Source: Candidatus Didemnitutus sp.
GTDB taxonomy: Bacteria > Verrucomicrobiota > Verrucomicrobiia > Opitutales > Opitutaceae
DNA: 5,622 bases
Direction of reading: 5' to 3'
Assembly: GCA_030682505.1 (NCBI GenBank)
Contig: JAUXOH010000070.1
Location: 1 to 5,622, forward strand
The notes below the pieces were generated by a model. That model was given only the letters and a program-made list of their open reading frames with translations. It was not told the origin of the DNA and did no database searches. This document shows positions 1 through 5,622 of this stretch, piece after piece; position 1 is the first letter of the stretch; every line of letters starts with the position of its first letter. Made by a program: the position numbers and the translations under genes.

Positions 1-843
1 AGCCTCGTCGTGGACCAGGTTTTTGTGTTCCGCCGCCACGGCGGGGTGCGTGGTTTCCTGCAATTGATGCACGAAGTGCGGGAGCGCCGCTTTGAGGTGG
101 TGATGGATTTTCAGGGGCTCTTGCGCTCCGGCCTGATGATCAAGTGGACGCACGCGCAGCGCAAGATCGGCCGCCTGGACGCGATCGAGGGTGCGACCTT
201 TTTCTATGATGAGAAGGTCGCTTGGCCGACGCCCGGGCGCGGCCACCCCTTGGAAATGTTGCTCCAGTTCTGCGTGGCGGTGGGAGCGAAACCGACGCTG
301 CCGGGACCCTTGCTGTTTCGGGATCACGCCAAATTGAACCTCAGTTTCATGGAGCCGCACAAGGGCCTGCGGCCGGTTTTGTTTTTCCCCGACAGTCGCC
401 GCGACGACATGAAGTGGGGCGGGTTCAGCCAGCTCTCGTCGCTGCTCGTGAGGGAATGCGGTCGGAAGGTGGTATGGGCGGGCAATGCCTACCTGCCGTG
501 CAAGGAGGCGTTCCCGGATGGGGCCTTCGTGAATCTCACGGGCAATACGAGTTTGGCCTCCCTCACGGCGTTGATTTCCAACGCCGATTGGGTGGTTTCG
601 AACGACAGCGGTGCCATGCAACTCGCCGTCGCACTCGGCGTGAAGACGATGAGCATTTTCGGACCCACGGATCCGCGATTGACGGGACCGTATCCGCCGT
701 CGAACACGGCGATGAATCTGGTGATCCAGGCCCCGGTGGGTGACCTGCGCCTGCTGCCGGCGAAAGAGGTGTTTGCGCGGTTCAAGCGGGTGCTGGAGGC
801 GGCCCCGCGGCACCGCGGATTTGTCCCAACCCAAGCATCCTGA
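1..843 (+). CDS. Glycosyltransferase family 9 (heptosyltransferase-like), 5'-truncated by window
   Basis: Predicted GT-B enzyme that transfers a sugar, in characterised relatives a heptose from an ADP-activated donor, to lipopolysaccharide core or a related glycan at the cytoplasmic face of the inner membrane. The frame is open from base 1 to the TGA at 841-843 (280 codons visible). The family's N-terminal strand and its glycine-aspartate loop (as in LSALGDV) are absent, so about 50-60 residues probably lie upstream. The GTG at 10-12 is very likely internal. Visible family marks are DFQGLLRS (nt 106-129), the basic DDMKW patch near nt 406-420, and the donor-site stretch SNDSGAMQLA (nt 598-627) followed by FGPTDP and LTGPYPP. 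Odd point: the usual His of the NDSGxxH motif is Gln (CAA, 619-621). The next gene is also GT9 and starts directly after this stop. Family is sure; the exact sugar and acceptor cannot be read from the sequence. Confidence 0.9.
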   Translation, partial: SLVVDQVFVFRRHGGVRGFLQLMHEVRERRFEVVMDFQGLLRSGLMIKWTHAQRKIGRLDAIEGATFFYDEKVAWPTPGRGHPLEMLLQFCVAVGAKPTLPGPLLFRDHAKLNLSFMEPHKGLRPVLFFPDSRRDDMKWGGFSQLSSLLVRECGRKVVWAGNAYLPCKEAFPDGAFVNLTGNTSLASLTALISNADWVVSNDSGAMQLAVALGVKTMSIFGPTDPRLTGPYPPSNTAMNLVIQAPVGDLRLLPAKEVFARFKRVLEAAPRHRGFVPTQAS

Positions 844-846
844 GTG
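841..846 (+). other. Stop-start junction TGA-GTG between the two GT9 genes
   Basis: The first GT9 gene's TGA (841-843) is followed with no gap by the GTG start (844-846) of the second. With no Shine-Dalgarno motif in the preceding 20 bases, translation of the second gene probably depends on ribosomes finishing the first (translational coupling). This is inferred from spacing only. Confidence 0.6.
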
Positions 847-1908
847 AAGGCCACCCATTCCGCCCCGAGCAGCATTTGTTTGGTTCGCCTTTCCGCCTTG
901 GGCGATGTCGTCCTCGCCACGGCGCTCGTGAGCACGCTCCGGGCGCAGTTTCCCGATGCGAGCCTCACCTGGATCACGAGCGCGATGACGCGGGACCTTC
1001 TGGGCGAGTTGCCGGGGGTCGAGTTCGTGGTTGTGCCGCGGCCGATGCGCCTGCGGGACTACCTGGCGCTGCGGCAAACCCTGCGCGGCCGCAGGTTCGA
1101 TGTCCTGTTGGCCGCCCAGGCGAGCTTCCGCGCGAATCTCGTGCACGCGTGCGTGCCGGCGCGGCGCAAGATTGGCTTTGATTCACGGCGCGGTCGCGAG
1201 TTGCACCGCTGGTTCGTCACTGAGCAGATCACTTACCGCGATGAACATCTGGCGGAAGGTTTTCTCGGTTTTGCCGAGGCGCTGGGGGTGGCGCCCGAAA
1301 AATGCGAGCGACGGCTCACGGTCCCGGTTGCCGCCGCCGATCTCGCCGCGGGACGCAAGCTCACGGGGGAGGGGAAGTATTTCGTGATCAACCCGGCCGC
1401 GAGCAAGCCGGAGCGAAACTGGCCGGTGGAGCGCTACGCCGCCGTCGCCGATCATATCGTGCGGCAGACGGGATGGCGGATTGTGCTCACGGGGGGAGGG
1501 AGCGCCGTCGAGCGGGCCTTGGTGGACGCGGTGGCGGCGAAACTTCAAGCCCCGGCTGTGAATCTTGCGGGTCGCACCACGGTTCGGCAAATCGCTGCCG
1601 TGATCGCCGGGGCGGAGGGATTGTTGGCCCCCGACACGGGCCCGGTTCACTTTGCGGCGGCGACGGGCACGCCGGTGATCGGGCTTTACGCCGTGGCGCG
1701 TTCGGCGCTGACGGGACCGTGGCCGGAGCAACGGTATTGCGTCGATCGTTACGACGGGGCCGTGAAGCAAGTCCTCGGTCGGGATCCACGCGCGGTCGGC
1801 TGGCATATGCGGGTGCACGATCGGCGAGCGATGGAATTGATCACGGTCCCGGAGGTTTGTGCCCAATTTGACCGGCTGCGGGCGGAACGAACGGCGGTCC
1901 GGACCTGA
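844..1908 (+). CDS. Glycosyltransferase family 9 (heptosyltransferase-like)
   Basis: Complete 354-residue GT-B glycosyltransferase of the ADP-heptose:LPS heptosyltransferase type, predicted to act on an envelope glycan at the inner face of the cytoplasmic membrane. The N-terminal strand and loop RLSALGDV (residues 15-22) carry D21, which aligns with the proposed catalytic Asp13 of WaaC. NPAASKPERNW (183-193) is the basic phosphate-contacting region opening the C-terminal Rossmann half. DTGPVH (264-269) is the donor-binding motif with its His present. The tail, with GWHMRV and AMELITVPEV, matches by memory a GT9 subgroup distinct from WaaC and WaaF. The GTG start at 844 is chosen because it abuts the previous TGA and places the first strand correctly; no Shine-Dalgarno motif is visible. 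The protein is clearly divergent from the preceding GT9 product, so the pair is not a recent duplication. Donor and acceptor are unknown. Confidence 0.93.
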   Translation: MKATHSAPSSICLVRLSALGDVVLATALVSTLRAQFPDASLTWITSAMTRDLLGELPGVEFVVVPRPMRLRDYLALRQTLRGRRFDVLLAAQASFRANLVHACVPARRKIGFDSRRGRELHRWFVTEQITYRDEHLAEGFLGFAEALGVAPEKCERRLTVPVAAADLAAGRKLTGEGKYFVINPAASKPERNWPVERYAAVADHIVRQTGWRIVLTGGGSAVERALVDAVAAKLQAPAVNLAGRTTVRQIAAVIAGAEGLLAPDTGPVHFAAATGTPVIGLYAVARSALTGPWPEQRYCVDRYDGAVKQVLGRDPRAVGWHMRVHDRRAMELITVPEVCAQFDRLRAERTAVRT

Positions 1909-1950
1909 CCCCCGGCGGAACGGCCCCGGAAAGTTGGACTCAAAATCGCC

Positions 1951-1979
1951 TTGCTGGCGACGGTGGTTCCCCGGTTAAT
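1951..1979 (+). promoter_or_regulatory. Weak candidate promoter before serS
   Basis: The 81-base gap before serS contains TTGCTG (1951-1956) and GTTAAT (1974-1979) with a 17-base spacer, resembling sigma-70 type -35 and -10 boxes at 3 of 6 and 4 of 6 positions. A start about seven bases downstream would leave only a few bases before the ATG at 1990, that is, a nearly leaderless message. The match is weak enough to be chance. No terminator is seen in the gap, so read-through from the GT9 genes is equally possible. Confidence 0.2.
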
Positions 1980-1989
1980 CCTCACTCTT

Positions 1990-3261
1990 ATGCTCGACCC
2001 AAAACTTCTTCGTGAATCGCCCGAGCTCGTGCGTGCCGCCATCGCCAAAAAGCATCTCACGATCGACCTCGATGCCGTGACGGCCATCGATTCGTCGTGG
2101 CGCGCACAGTTGACCGAGGTCGAGGGACTCCGTTCCAAGCAGAAGGCGGCGAACAACGAGATGGCCGCGCTGAAGAAGGGCTCGCCGGAATTCATGGCCA
2201 AGGTGCAGGAGATGAAGGCGGTTTCCGCGGAAGTGAAGGCCAAGGAAGAGGGTTTCAAGGCACTGGAGGAACAATGGCACGCCGCGATGCTCTCGCTGCC
2301 CAATCTGCCCCATGCGTCGGTGCCCGACGGTCGCACGCCGGAGGAGAACCGGGTGCACGCGACGCACGGTGATCCCACGGCGACCTCGACTTGCGCCCAG
2401 CCGCACTGGGAGATCGCGGGTTTCGAGCGGTTGGTCGACTTTCCCCGCGGCGCCAAGGTCACCGGCGCGGGTTTCCCGTTCTTGATCGGCGACGGCGCGA
2501 AACTGTCGCGCTCGTTGCTGCAGTTCTTCTTGGATGAAGACGTGAAGGCCGGCTACACGGAGGTGAGTCCGCCGATTTTCGTCAACGCGGCCAGCGCCAC
2601 CGCGACCGGGCAGCTGCCGGACAAGGAAGGGCAGATGTATGAGACCACGCCCGACCGGCTCTATGCCGTGCCGACGGCCGAGGTGCCGCTGACGAATTTT
2701 TATCGGGATGAAATTTTGGATGAAGCGGTGCTGCCGGTTTGTCGTTGCGCCTACACTCCGTGCTTTCGGCGCGAGGCGGGCAGCTACGGCAAGGACGTGC
2801 GCGGGCTGAATCGCGTGCATCAATTCGACAAGGTCGAGCTGCTCAAGTGGGTTCACCCGTCGAGCAGCTATGAGGAATTGGAAAAGCTCCGCGCCGACGC
2901 GGAACGGCTGCTGCAAAAACTCGAACTGCCCTATCGCGTGCTGCTGATGTGCGGTGGCGACCTCGGCTTTGCCCAATCGAAGAAATACGATCTCGAGGTC
3001 TGGGCGGCCGGTCAAAAGCGGTGGTTGGAGGTTTCCAGCTGCTCGAATTTTGAATCCTTCCAAGCCCGGCGCGCGCAGATCCGTTTCCGCAACCCGGAGT
3101 CGGGCAAGCCGGAGTTGGTGCACACGTTGAACGGTTCCGGGCTGGCGGTGCCGCGGGTGTTTGCCGCGCTGCTCGAGAATAACCTGCAAGCCGACGGCCG
3201 GGTGAAGCTGCCCGCCGCGCTGGTGCCTTACTTCGGCAAGGAATATCTGAGTTTCCAGTGA
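1990..3261 (+). CDS. serS: Seryl-tRNA synthetase (serine--tRNA ligase)
   Basis: Class II aminoacyl-tRNA synthetase that activates serine with ATP and charges tRNA(Ser), and also tRNA(Sec) where present; cytosolic homodimer. The product is 423 residues, the normal bacterial length. Residues 1-110 form the tRNA-binding arm with a Lys/Glu-rich antiparallel coiled coil (about 35-100). The catalytic core follows: a motif 1 region (about 160-200), TGQLP (206-210), the serine-site PTAEVPLTN (228-236), motif 2 CFRREAGSYGKD (258-269) with HQFDKVE (277-283), EVSSCSN (347-353) with FQARR (357-361), and motif 3 LNGSGLAVPR (380-389). All expected key residues look present. The ATG at 1990 is chosen because it gives the standard N-terminus MLDPKLLRE; a TTG at 1951 would add 13 atypical residues. 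No Shine-Dalgarno motif is seen. The stop overlaps the tilS start by four bases, implying a shared message. Confidence 0.98.
   Translation: MLDPKLLRESPELVRAAIAKKHLTIDLDAVTAIDSSWRAQLTEVEGLRSKQKAANNEMAALKKGSPEFMAKVQEMKAVSAEVKAKEEGFKALEEQWHAAMLSLPNLPHASVPDGRTPEENRVHATHGDPTATSTCAQPHWEIAGFERLVDFPRGAKVTGAGFPFLIGDGAKLSRSLLQFFLDEDVKAGYTEVSPPIFVNAASATATGQLPDKEGQMYETTPDRLYAVPTAEVPLTNFYRDEILDEAVLPVCRCAYTPCFRREAGSYGKDVRGLNRVHQFDKVELLKWVHPSSSYEELEKLRADAERLLQKLELPYRVLLMCGGDLGFAQSKKYDLEVWAAGQKRWLEVSSCSNFESFQARRAQIRFRNPESGKPELVHTLNGSGLAVPRVFAALLENNLQADGRVKLPAALVPYFGKEYLSFQ
3258..3261 (+). other. Four-base GTGA overlap of serS stop and tilS start
   Basis: GTG (3258-3260, tilS start) and TGA (3259-3261, serS stop) share bases, the classic arrangement for translational coupling by termination and re-initiation. 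This supports the GTG as the tilS start and a serS-tilS operon. A purine stretch AAGGAA lies at about 3238-3243, too far upstream to act as a standard ribosome binding site. Confidence 0.75.
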
Positions 3262-4286
3262 GCCACTCACCGCACCGCCCGCGAAACTGGCCCGCCAAGG
3301 CCGCGCGGGTGGGTGAGTTGCTGCCGCTGACGCGATTGCACCCGGCGGCGTTGGAACGAGCCAAGCGCAGTCGCGCGAGTGAGCCTTGGTGCGTTGCCCT
3401 GTCGGGCGGTGTGGATTCCGTGGCGTTGTTGCTTTTGCTTTGGGCGCACTGGCCGGAGCGCAGGGAGCGGATGGTGGCACTGCACTTCAATCATCGGCTG
3501 CGCGGTCGCGCGGCGGAGGCCGATGCGAAATTCTGCTCCCGGGTTTGCGCGGCCTTGGGCATTCGTCTGGTGACGGGCGCATGGAACGCGAAGTCGCGCC
3601 AGGGCGCGAGCGAGGCGGCGGCTCGTGCGGCGCGGCAGGCCTTTTTTGCGCGGTCGATGAAGCGCCGGAATGCCCGCCTGCTCTGGCTGGCGCATCAGCA
3701 GGACGATATCGCCGAAACGCAATTGATGCGGCTGGCGCGGGGGAGCGGCACGGCCGGTCTGGCGGCACCGCGTCCGGTGCATGCGACGGGTGGGGACGGG
3801 GGCGTGCGTTTGCGGCCGTTGCTCACCGTGAAGAAAGCCGAGCTGTGCGCCGTGCTGCTGGCGGCGGGCGCCACGTGGCGCGAGGACCAGACCAACGCGG
3901 GCCGTCGCTTCTTTCGCAATCGGGTGAGGCAAACAGTGCTGCCGGCCTGGGTCGACGTGTCGGGCCGGGACGCCTTGGCGGGTGCGGCGCTTTCCCGGGA
4001 GCGCCTCGAGGAGGATGACGCGGCGTTGGAGGCGTGGTTGGACGAACTTGCGCCGTTGAGGCGTGGGCGACTCGACCTCACGATTTTGGCCGACAAGCCG
4101 GTGGCGATCTGGCGTCGCGCCCTGCATCGTTGGTTGCTCGCGGTGAAGCCCGAGAGTGATTTGTCGCGGCAAGGATTCGATGTCCTCCTGGGCGTCGCCC
4201 GGCGAGGTGGGTCGACGCGCTTCAGTTTAGGGAAGGAAGCGTTTGCGATTATTCGCCGTGGTAAGCTGGCGTTTAAGAGGGATTAA
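3258..4286 (+). CDS. tilS: tRNA(Ile)-lysidine synthase, short form
   Basis: N-type ATP pyrophosphatase that joins lysine to C34 of the minor tRNA(Ile) with a CAU anticodon, converting its charging from Met to Ile and its decoding from AUG to AUA. It is cytosolic and normally essential. The 342-residue product shows the PP-loop SGGVDS (residues 49-54), HFNHRLRG (76-83), HQQDDIAET (146-154) followed by LARGSGTAGL, RPLL (186-189), and W207/RED/N213 leading into RNRVR (220-224), all in the family order. A putative substrate-binding helical part covers about 245-300. The C-terminal domain of the roughly 430-residue E. coli type seems absent or reduced, recalling the short Aquifex form. About 45 Arg/Lys-rich residues precede the PP-loop strand, somewhat longer than usual; the GTG start is kept because it overlaps the serS stop. 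Translationally coupled to serS; ftsH follows after 90 bases. Confidence 0.95.
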   Translation: MSHSPHRPRNWPAKAARVGELLPLTRLHPAALERAKRSRASEPWCVALSGGVDSVALLLLLWAHWPERRERMVALHFNHRLRGRAAEADAKFCSRVCAALGIRLVTGAWNAKSRQGASEAAARAARQAFFARSMKRRNARLLWLAHQQDDIAETQLMRLARGSGTAGLAAPRPVHATGGDGGVRLRPLLTVKKAELCAVLLAAGATWREDQTNAGRRFFRNRVRQTVLPAWVDVSGRDALAGAALSRERLEEDDAALEAWLDELAPLRRGRLDLTILADKPVAIWRRALHRWLLAVKPESDLSRQGFDVLLGVARRGGSTRFSLGKEAFAIIRRGKLAFKRD

Positions 4287-4326
4287 GGTAGCTTTGACGC
4301 CAGATGTACTTCTTCCTGCCCTTCGT

Positions 4327-4357
4327 TTGACTTATCCAATGGAACTCTCACGGTAAC
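4327..4357 (+). promoter_or_regulatory. Candidate ftsH promoter in the tilS-ftsH gap
   Basis: The 90-base gap is visibly AT-richer than its surroundings. It contains TTGACT (4327-4332), a 5 of 6 match to a sigma-70 -35 box, and GGTAAC (4352-4357), only a 3 of 6 match to a -10 box, with a long 19-base spacer. A start near 4363 would give a leader of about 14 bases before the ftsH ATG. The -35 is good and the -10 poor, so this may be chance or a promoter for another sigma factor. A second TTGAC core lies at 4294-4298. No factor-independent terminator for tilS is visible. Confidence 0.27.
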
Positions 4358-4376
4358 AACCCAGTCTCAATTTCGA

Positions 4377-5622
4377 ATGCCTGAACAAGACGACAACAAG
4401 CGCCGCCGCCCGCTCAAGAACCTGCCCCCCGAGAGCTTTCAGCCCAAGGTCATGCTGATTTGGGCCGCCATAATTGCGGCGATTGTCGCACTGTTCTATT
4501 TTAACCCTTCCAAGGCGCCGCAGCCCGCGACGCTCAAGATGCACCAAGTGCTCGAGATGGCCGACCAAGGGCAGGTCTCCGAAGGCTACATCCGACCGGA
4601 TCCTTCGGCGGGCCGCGATTTCTACACCGTGACGGGCGAGGCCAGGGAAGCCACGTTGCGCAACGAGATAGGCCTCACCAAGACCTTCATGGCCAACGGC
4701 CGTCTGACGGACGGCAATTTCGAGCGTCTCCAGAAGACGCAGGTGTTCATCGAGAAGCCGGCCACGACGGCGATGACCCAGCTGCTTTATAATATCCTGC
4801 CGTTCATCATTGTGATCGGTCTGCTCTATTTCCTCTTCGTGCGCCAACTGCGCAATGCCGGCAAGGGCGCCCTCAGTTTCGGCAAAAGCCGCGCCAAGCT
4901 CCTCACCCGCGAAAAAGACCGGCTGACCTTTGCGGACGTCGCGGGCTGCGATGAAGCCAAGGAAGAGGTCAGTGAAGTGGTCGAGTTCCTGCGGGATCCG
5001 AAGAAATTCCAGAAGATCGGCGGCCGGATTCCCAAAGGCATCCTGATGGTCGGGCCTCCCGGCACGGGCAAGACGCTTCTCGCCAAAGCCATTGCAGGCG
5101 AAGCCGAAGTGCCTTTCTTTTCGATCAGCGGTTCCGATTTTGTGGAAATGTTCGTCGGCGTCGGCGCGAGCCGCGTGCGCGACATGTTTGAACAGGGCCG
5201 CAAGAATGCGCCCTGCCTCATCTTCATCGACGAAATCGACGCGGTCGGTCGGCAACGGGGCGCGGGTCTCGGCGGCGGCAATGACGAGCGGGAGCAGACG
5301 TTGAACTCTTTGCTGGTGGAAATGGACGGTTTCGAAGCGCAGGAAGGGGTCATCATTATCGCGGCGACCAATCGCCCCGATGTGCTCGACAGCGCCCTGT
5401 TGCGCCCGGGTCGTTTTGATCGCCAGGTCTCGATCGATTTGCCCGACATCCTTGGTCGTGAGCACATCCTGCGGGTGCATGCGCGGAAAATCACCCTGGC
5501 TGACAACGTCGATCTTTCGGTCGTGGCGCGGGGGACGCCGGGCCTGTCGGGTGCGGAATGGGCCAATCTCTTGAATGAGTCCGCCCTGCTCGCGGCGCGG
5601 CGGAATAAGAAGAAAGTCGACA
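4377..5622 (+). CDS. ftsH: ATP-dependent membrane zinc protease FtsH, 3'-truncated by window
   Basis: Hexameric AAA+ protease of the inner membrane that extracts and degrades misassembled membrane proteins and selected regulators. The frame from the ATG at 4377 stays open to the window end (415 whole codons). Parts in order: basic cytoplasmic N-terminus with KRRRPLK (8-14); TM1 about 25-42; an extracytoplasmic domain of about 95 residues; TM2 about 138-155; AAA+ module from about 182. The module has Walker A GPPGTGKT (226-233), pore loop FVGVG (259-263), Walker B LIFIDEID (281-288), ATN (330-332), and second region of homology RPGRFDR (343-349) with arginine-finger candidates R343 and R346. 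The M41 peptidase domain with its HEXXH zinc site falls beyond the window. SGAEWANL (391-398) departs from the usual SGADLANL. The ATG is the first start in frame after tilS; no Shine-Dalgarno motif precedes it. Confidence 0.97.
   Translation, partial: MPEQDDNKRRRPLKNLPPESFQPKVMLIWAAIIAAIVALFYFNPSKAPQPATLKMHQVLEMADQGQVSEGYIRPDPSAGRDFYTVTGEAREATLRNEIGLTKTFMANGRLTDGNFERLQKTQVFIEKPATTAMTQLLYNILPFIIVIGLLYFLFVRQLRNAGKGALSFGKSRAKLLTREKDRLTFADVAGCDEAKEEVSEVVEFLRDPKKFQKIGGRIPKGILMVGPPGTGKTLLAKAIAGEAEVPFFSISGSDFVEMFVGVGASRVRDMFEQGRKNAPCLIFIDEIDAVGRQRGAGLGGGNDEREQTLNSLLVEMDGFEAQEGVIIIAATNRPDVLDSALLRPGRFDRQVSIDLPDILGREHILRVHARKITLADNVDLSVVARGTPGLSGAEWANLLNESALLAARRNKKKVD

Noticed and set aside
10..12. 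GTG at 10 as the true start of the first GT9 gene
   Set aside because: The frame is open to base 1 and the family's N-terminal strand and GD loop are missing, so the real start lies upstream of the window.
680..1720. A 12-base identity TGACGGGACCGT at 680-691 and 1709-1720
   Set aside because: It encodes the same conserved LTGP motif at equivalent places in the two GT9 paralogues, so it reflects shared protein family and not a DNA repeat element.
1183..1866. A 227-codon minus-strand frame within the second GT9 gene
   Set aside because: Rich in Arg, Pro and Gly with no motif; a GC-rich shadow of the plus-strand glycosyltransferase.
1881..1922. Direct repeat GGCGGAACG (1881 and 1914) and palindrome GGTCCGGACC (1896-1905) at the end of the second GT9 gene
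   Set aside because: Short GC-rich matches expected by chance; the palindrome has no loop and part of it is coding sequence.
1951..1989. TTG at 1951 as the serS start
   Set aside because: It adds 13 residues absent from typical SerS proteins; the ATG at 1990 gives the standard N-terminus and length.
1975..3480. A 501-codon open frame on the minus strand opposite serS and early tilS
   Set aside because: It is an antisense shadow of a GC-rich gene. Its product is compositionally odd with no recognisable motif, and the plus strand carries an unmistakable serS.
4267..4302. Inverted repeat TGGCGT / ACGCCA around the tilS stop as a terminator
   Set aside because: Only six paired bases with a loop of about 24 and no following T run; not a convincing terminator.
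4332..5480. A 382-codon open frame on the minus strand opposite ftsH
   Set aside because: It is antisense to the strongly conserved AAA+ module of ftsH; the product shows no family motif and follows from codon bias on the real strand.

Overview
This is a GC-rich, gene-dense bacterial window with all five genes on the + strand. It looks like ordinary chromosomal core, not an island. Two tandem glycosyltransferase family 9 (heptosyltransferase-type) genes point to a Gram-negative cell with lipopolysaccharide or a similar surface glycan. GC-rich third positions, GTG starts, missing Shine-Dalgarno motifs and the style of the FtsH and SerS sequences suggest a Verrucomicrobiota member, perhaps Opitutales. 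That placement is an impression from reading the proteins and was not tested by a search.

Layout: (1) 1-843 is the 3' part of a GT9 glycosyltransferase whose N-terminus lies before the window. (2) 844-1908 is a second, divergent GT9 gene whose GTG start directly follows the first gene's TGA. (3) After 81 bases without a gene, 1990-3261 is serS, seryl-tRNA synthetase. (4) 3258-4286 is tilS, tRNA(Ile)-lysidine synthase, overlapping serS by four bases. (5) After a 90-base, AT-richer gap, 4377 to the window end is ftsH, the membrane AAA+ protease. It is cut after 415 codons, before its peptidase domain.

Functionally there are three blocks. The GT9 pair probably adds successive sugars to an envelope glycan. 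serS and tilS both supply decoding-competent tRNA: SerS charges tRNA(Ser), and TilS modifies the CAU anticodon of the minor tRNA(Ile) so that it reads AUA. FtsH does membrane protein quality control. The tilS-ftsH neighbourhood recalls that of Bacillus, but without the intervening hpt gene.

I see no RNA gene, mobile element, CRISPR array, convincing terminator or undescribed multi-gene system. The points worth a second look are small: a Gln at a normally His position in the first GT9 enzyme, a short TilS, the lack of Shine-Dalgarno motifs, an unusual Glu-Trp pair in FtsH, and two tiny reading frames in the ftsH leader.
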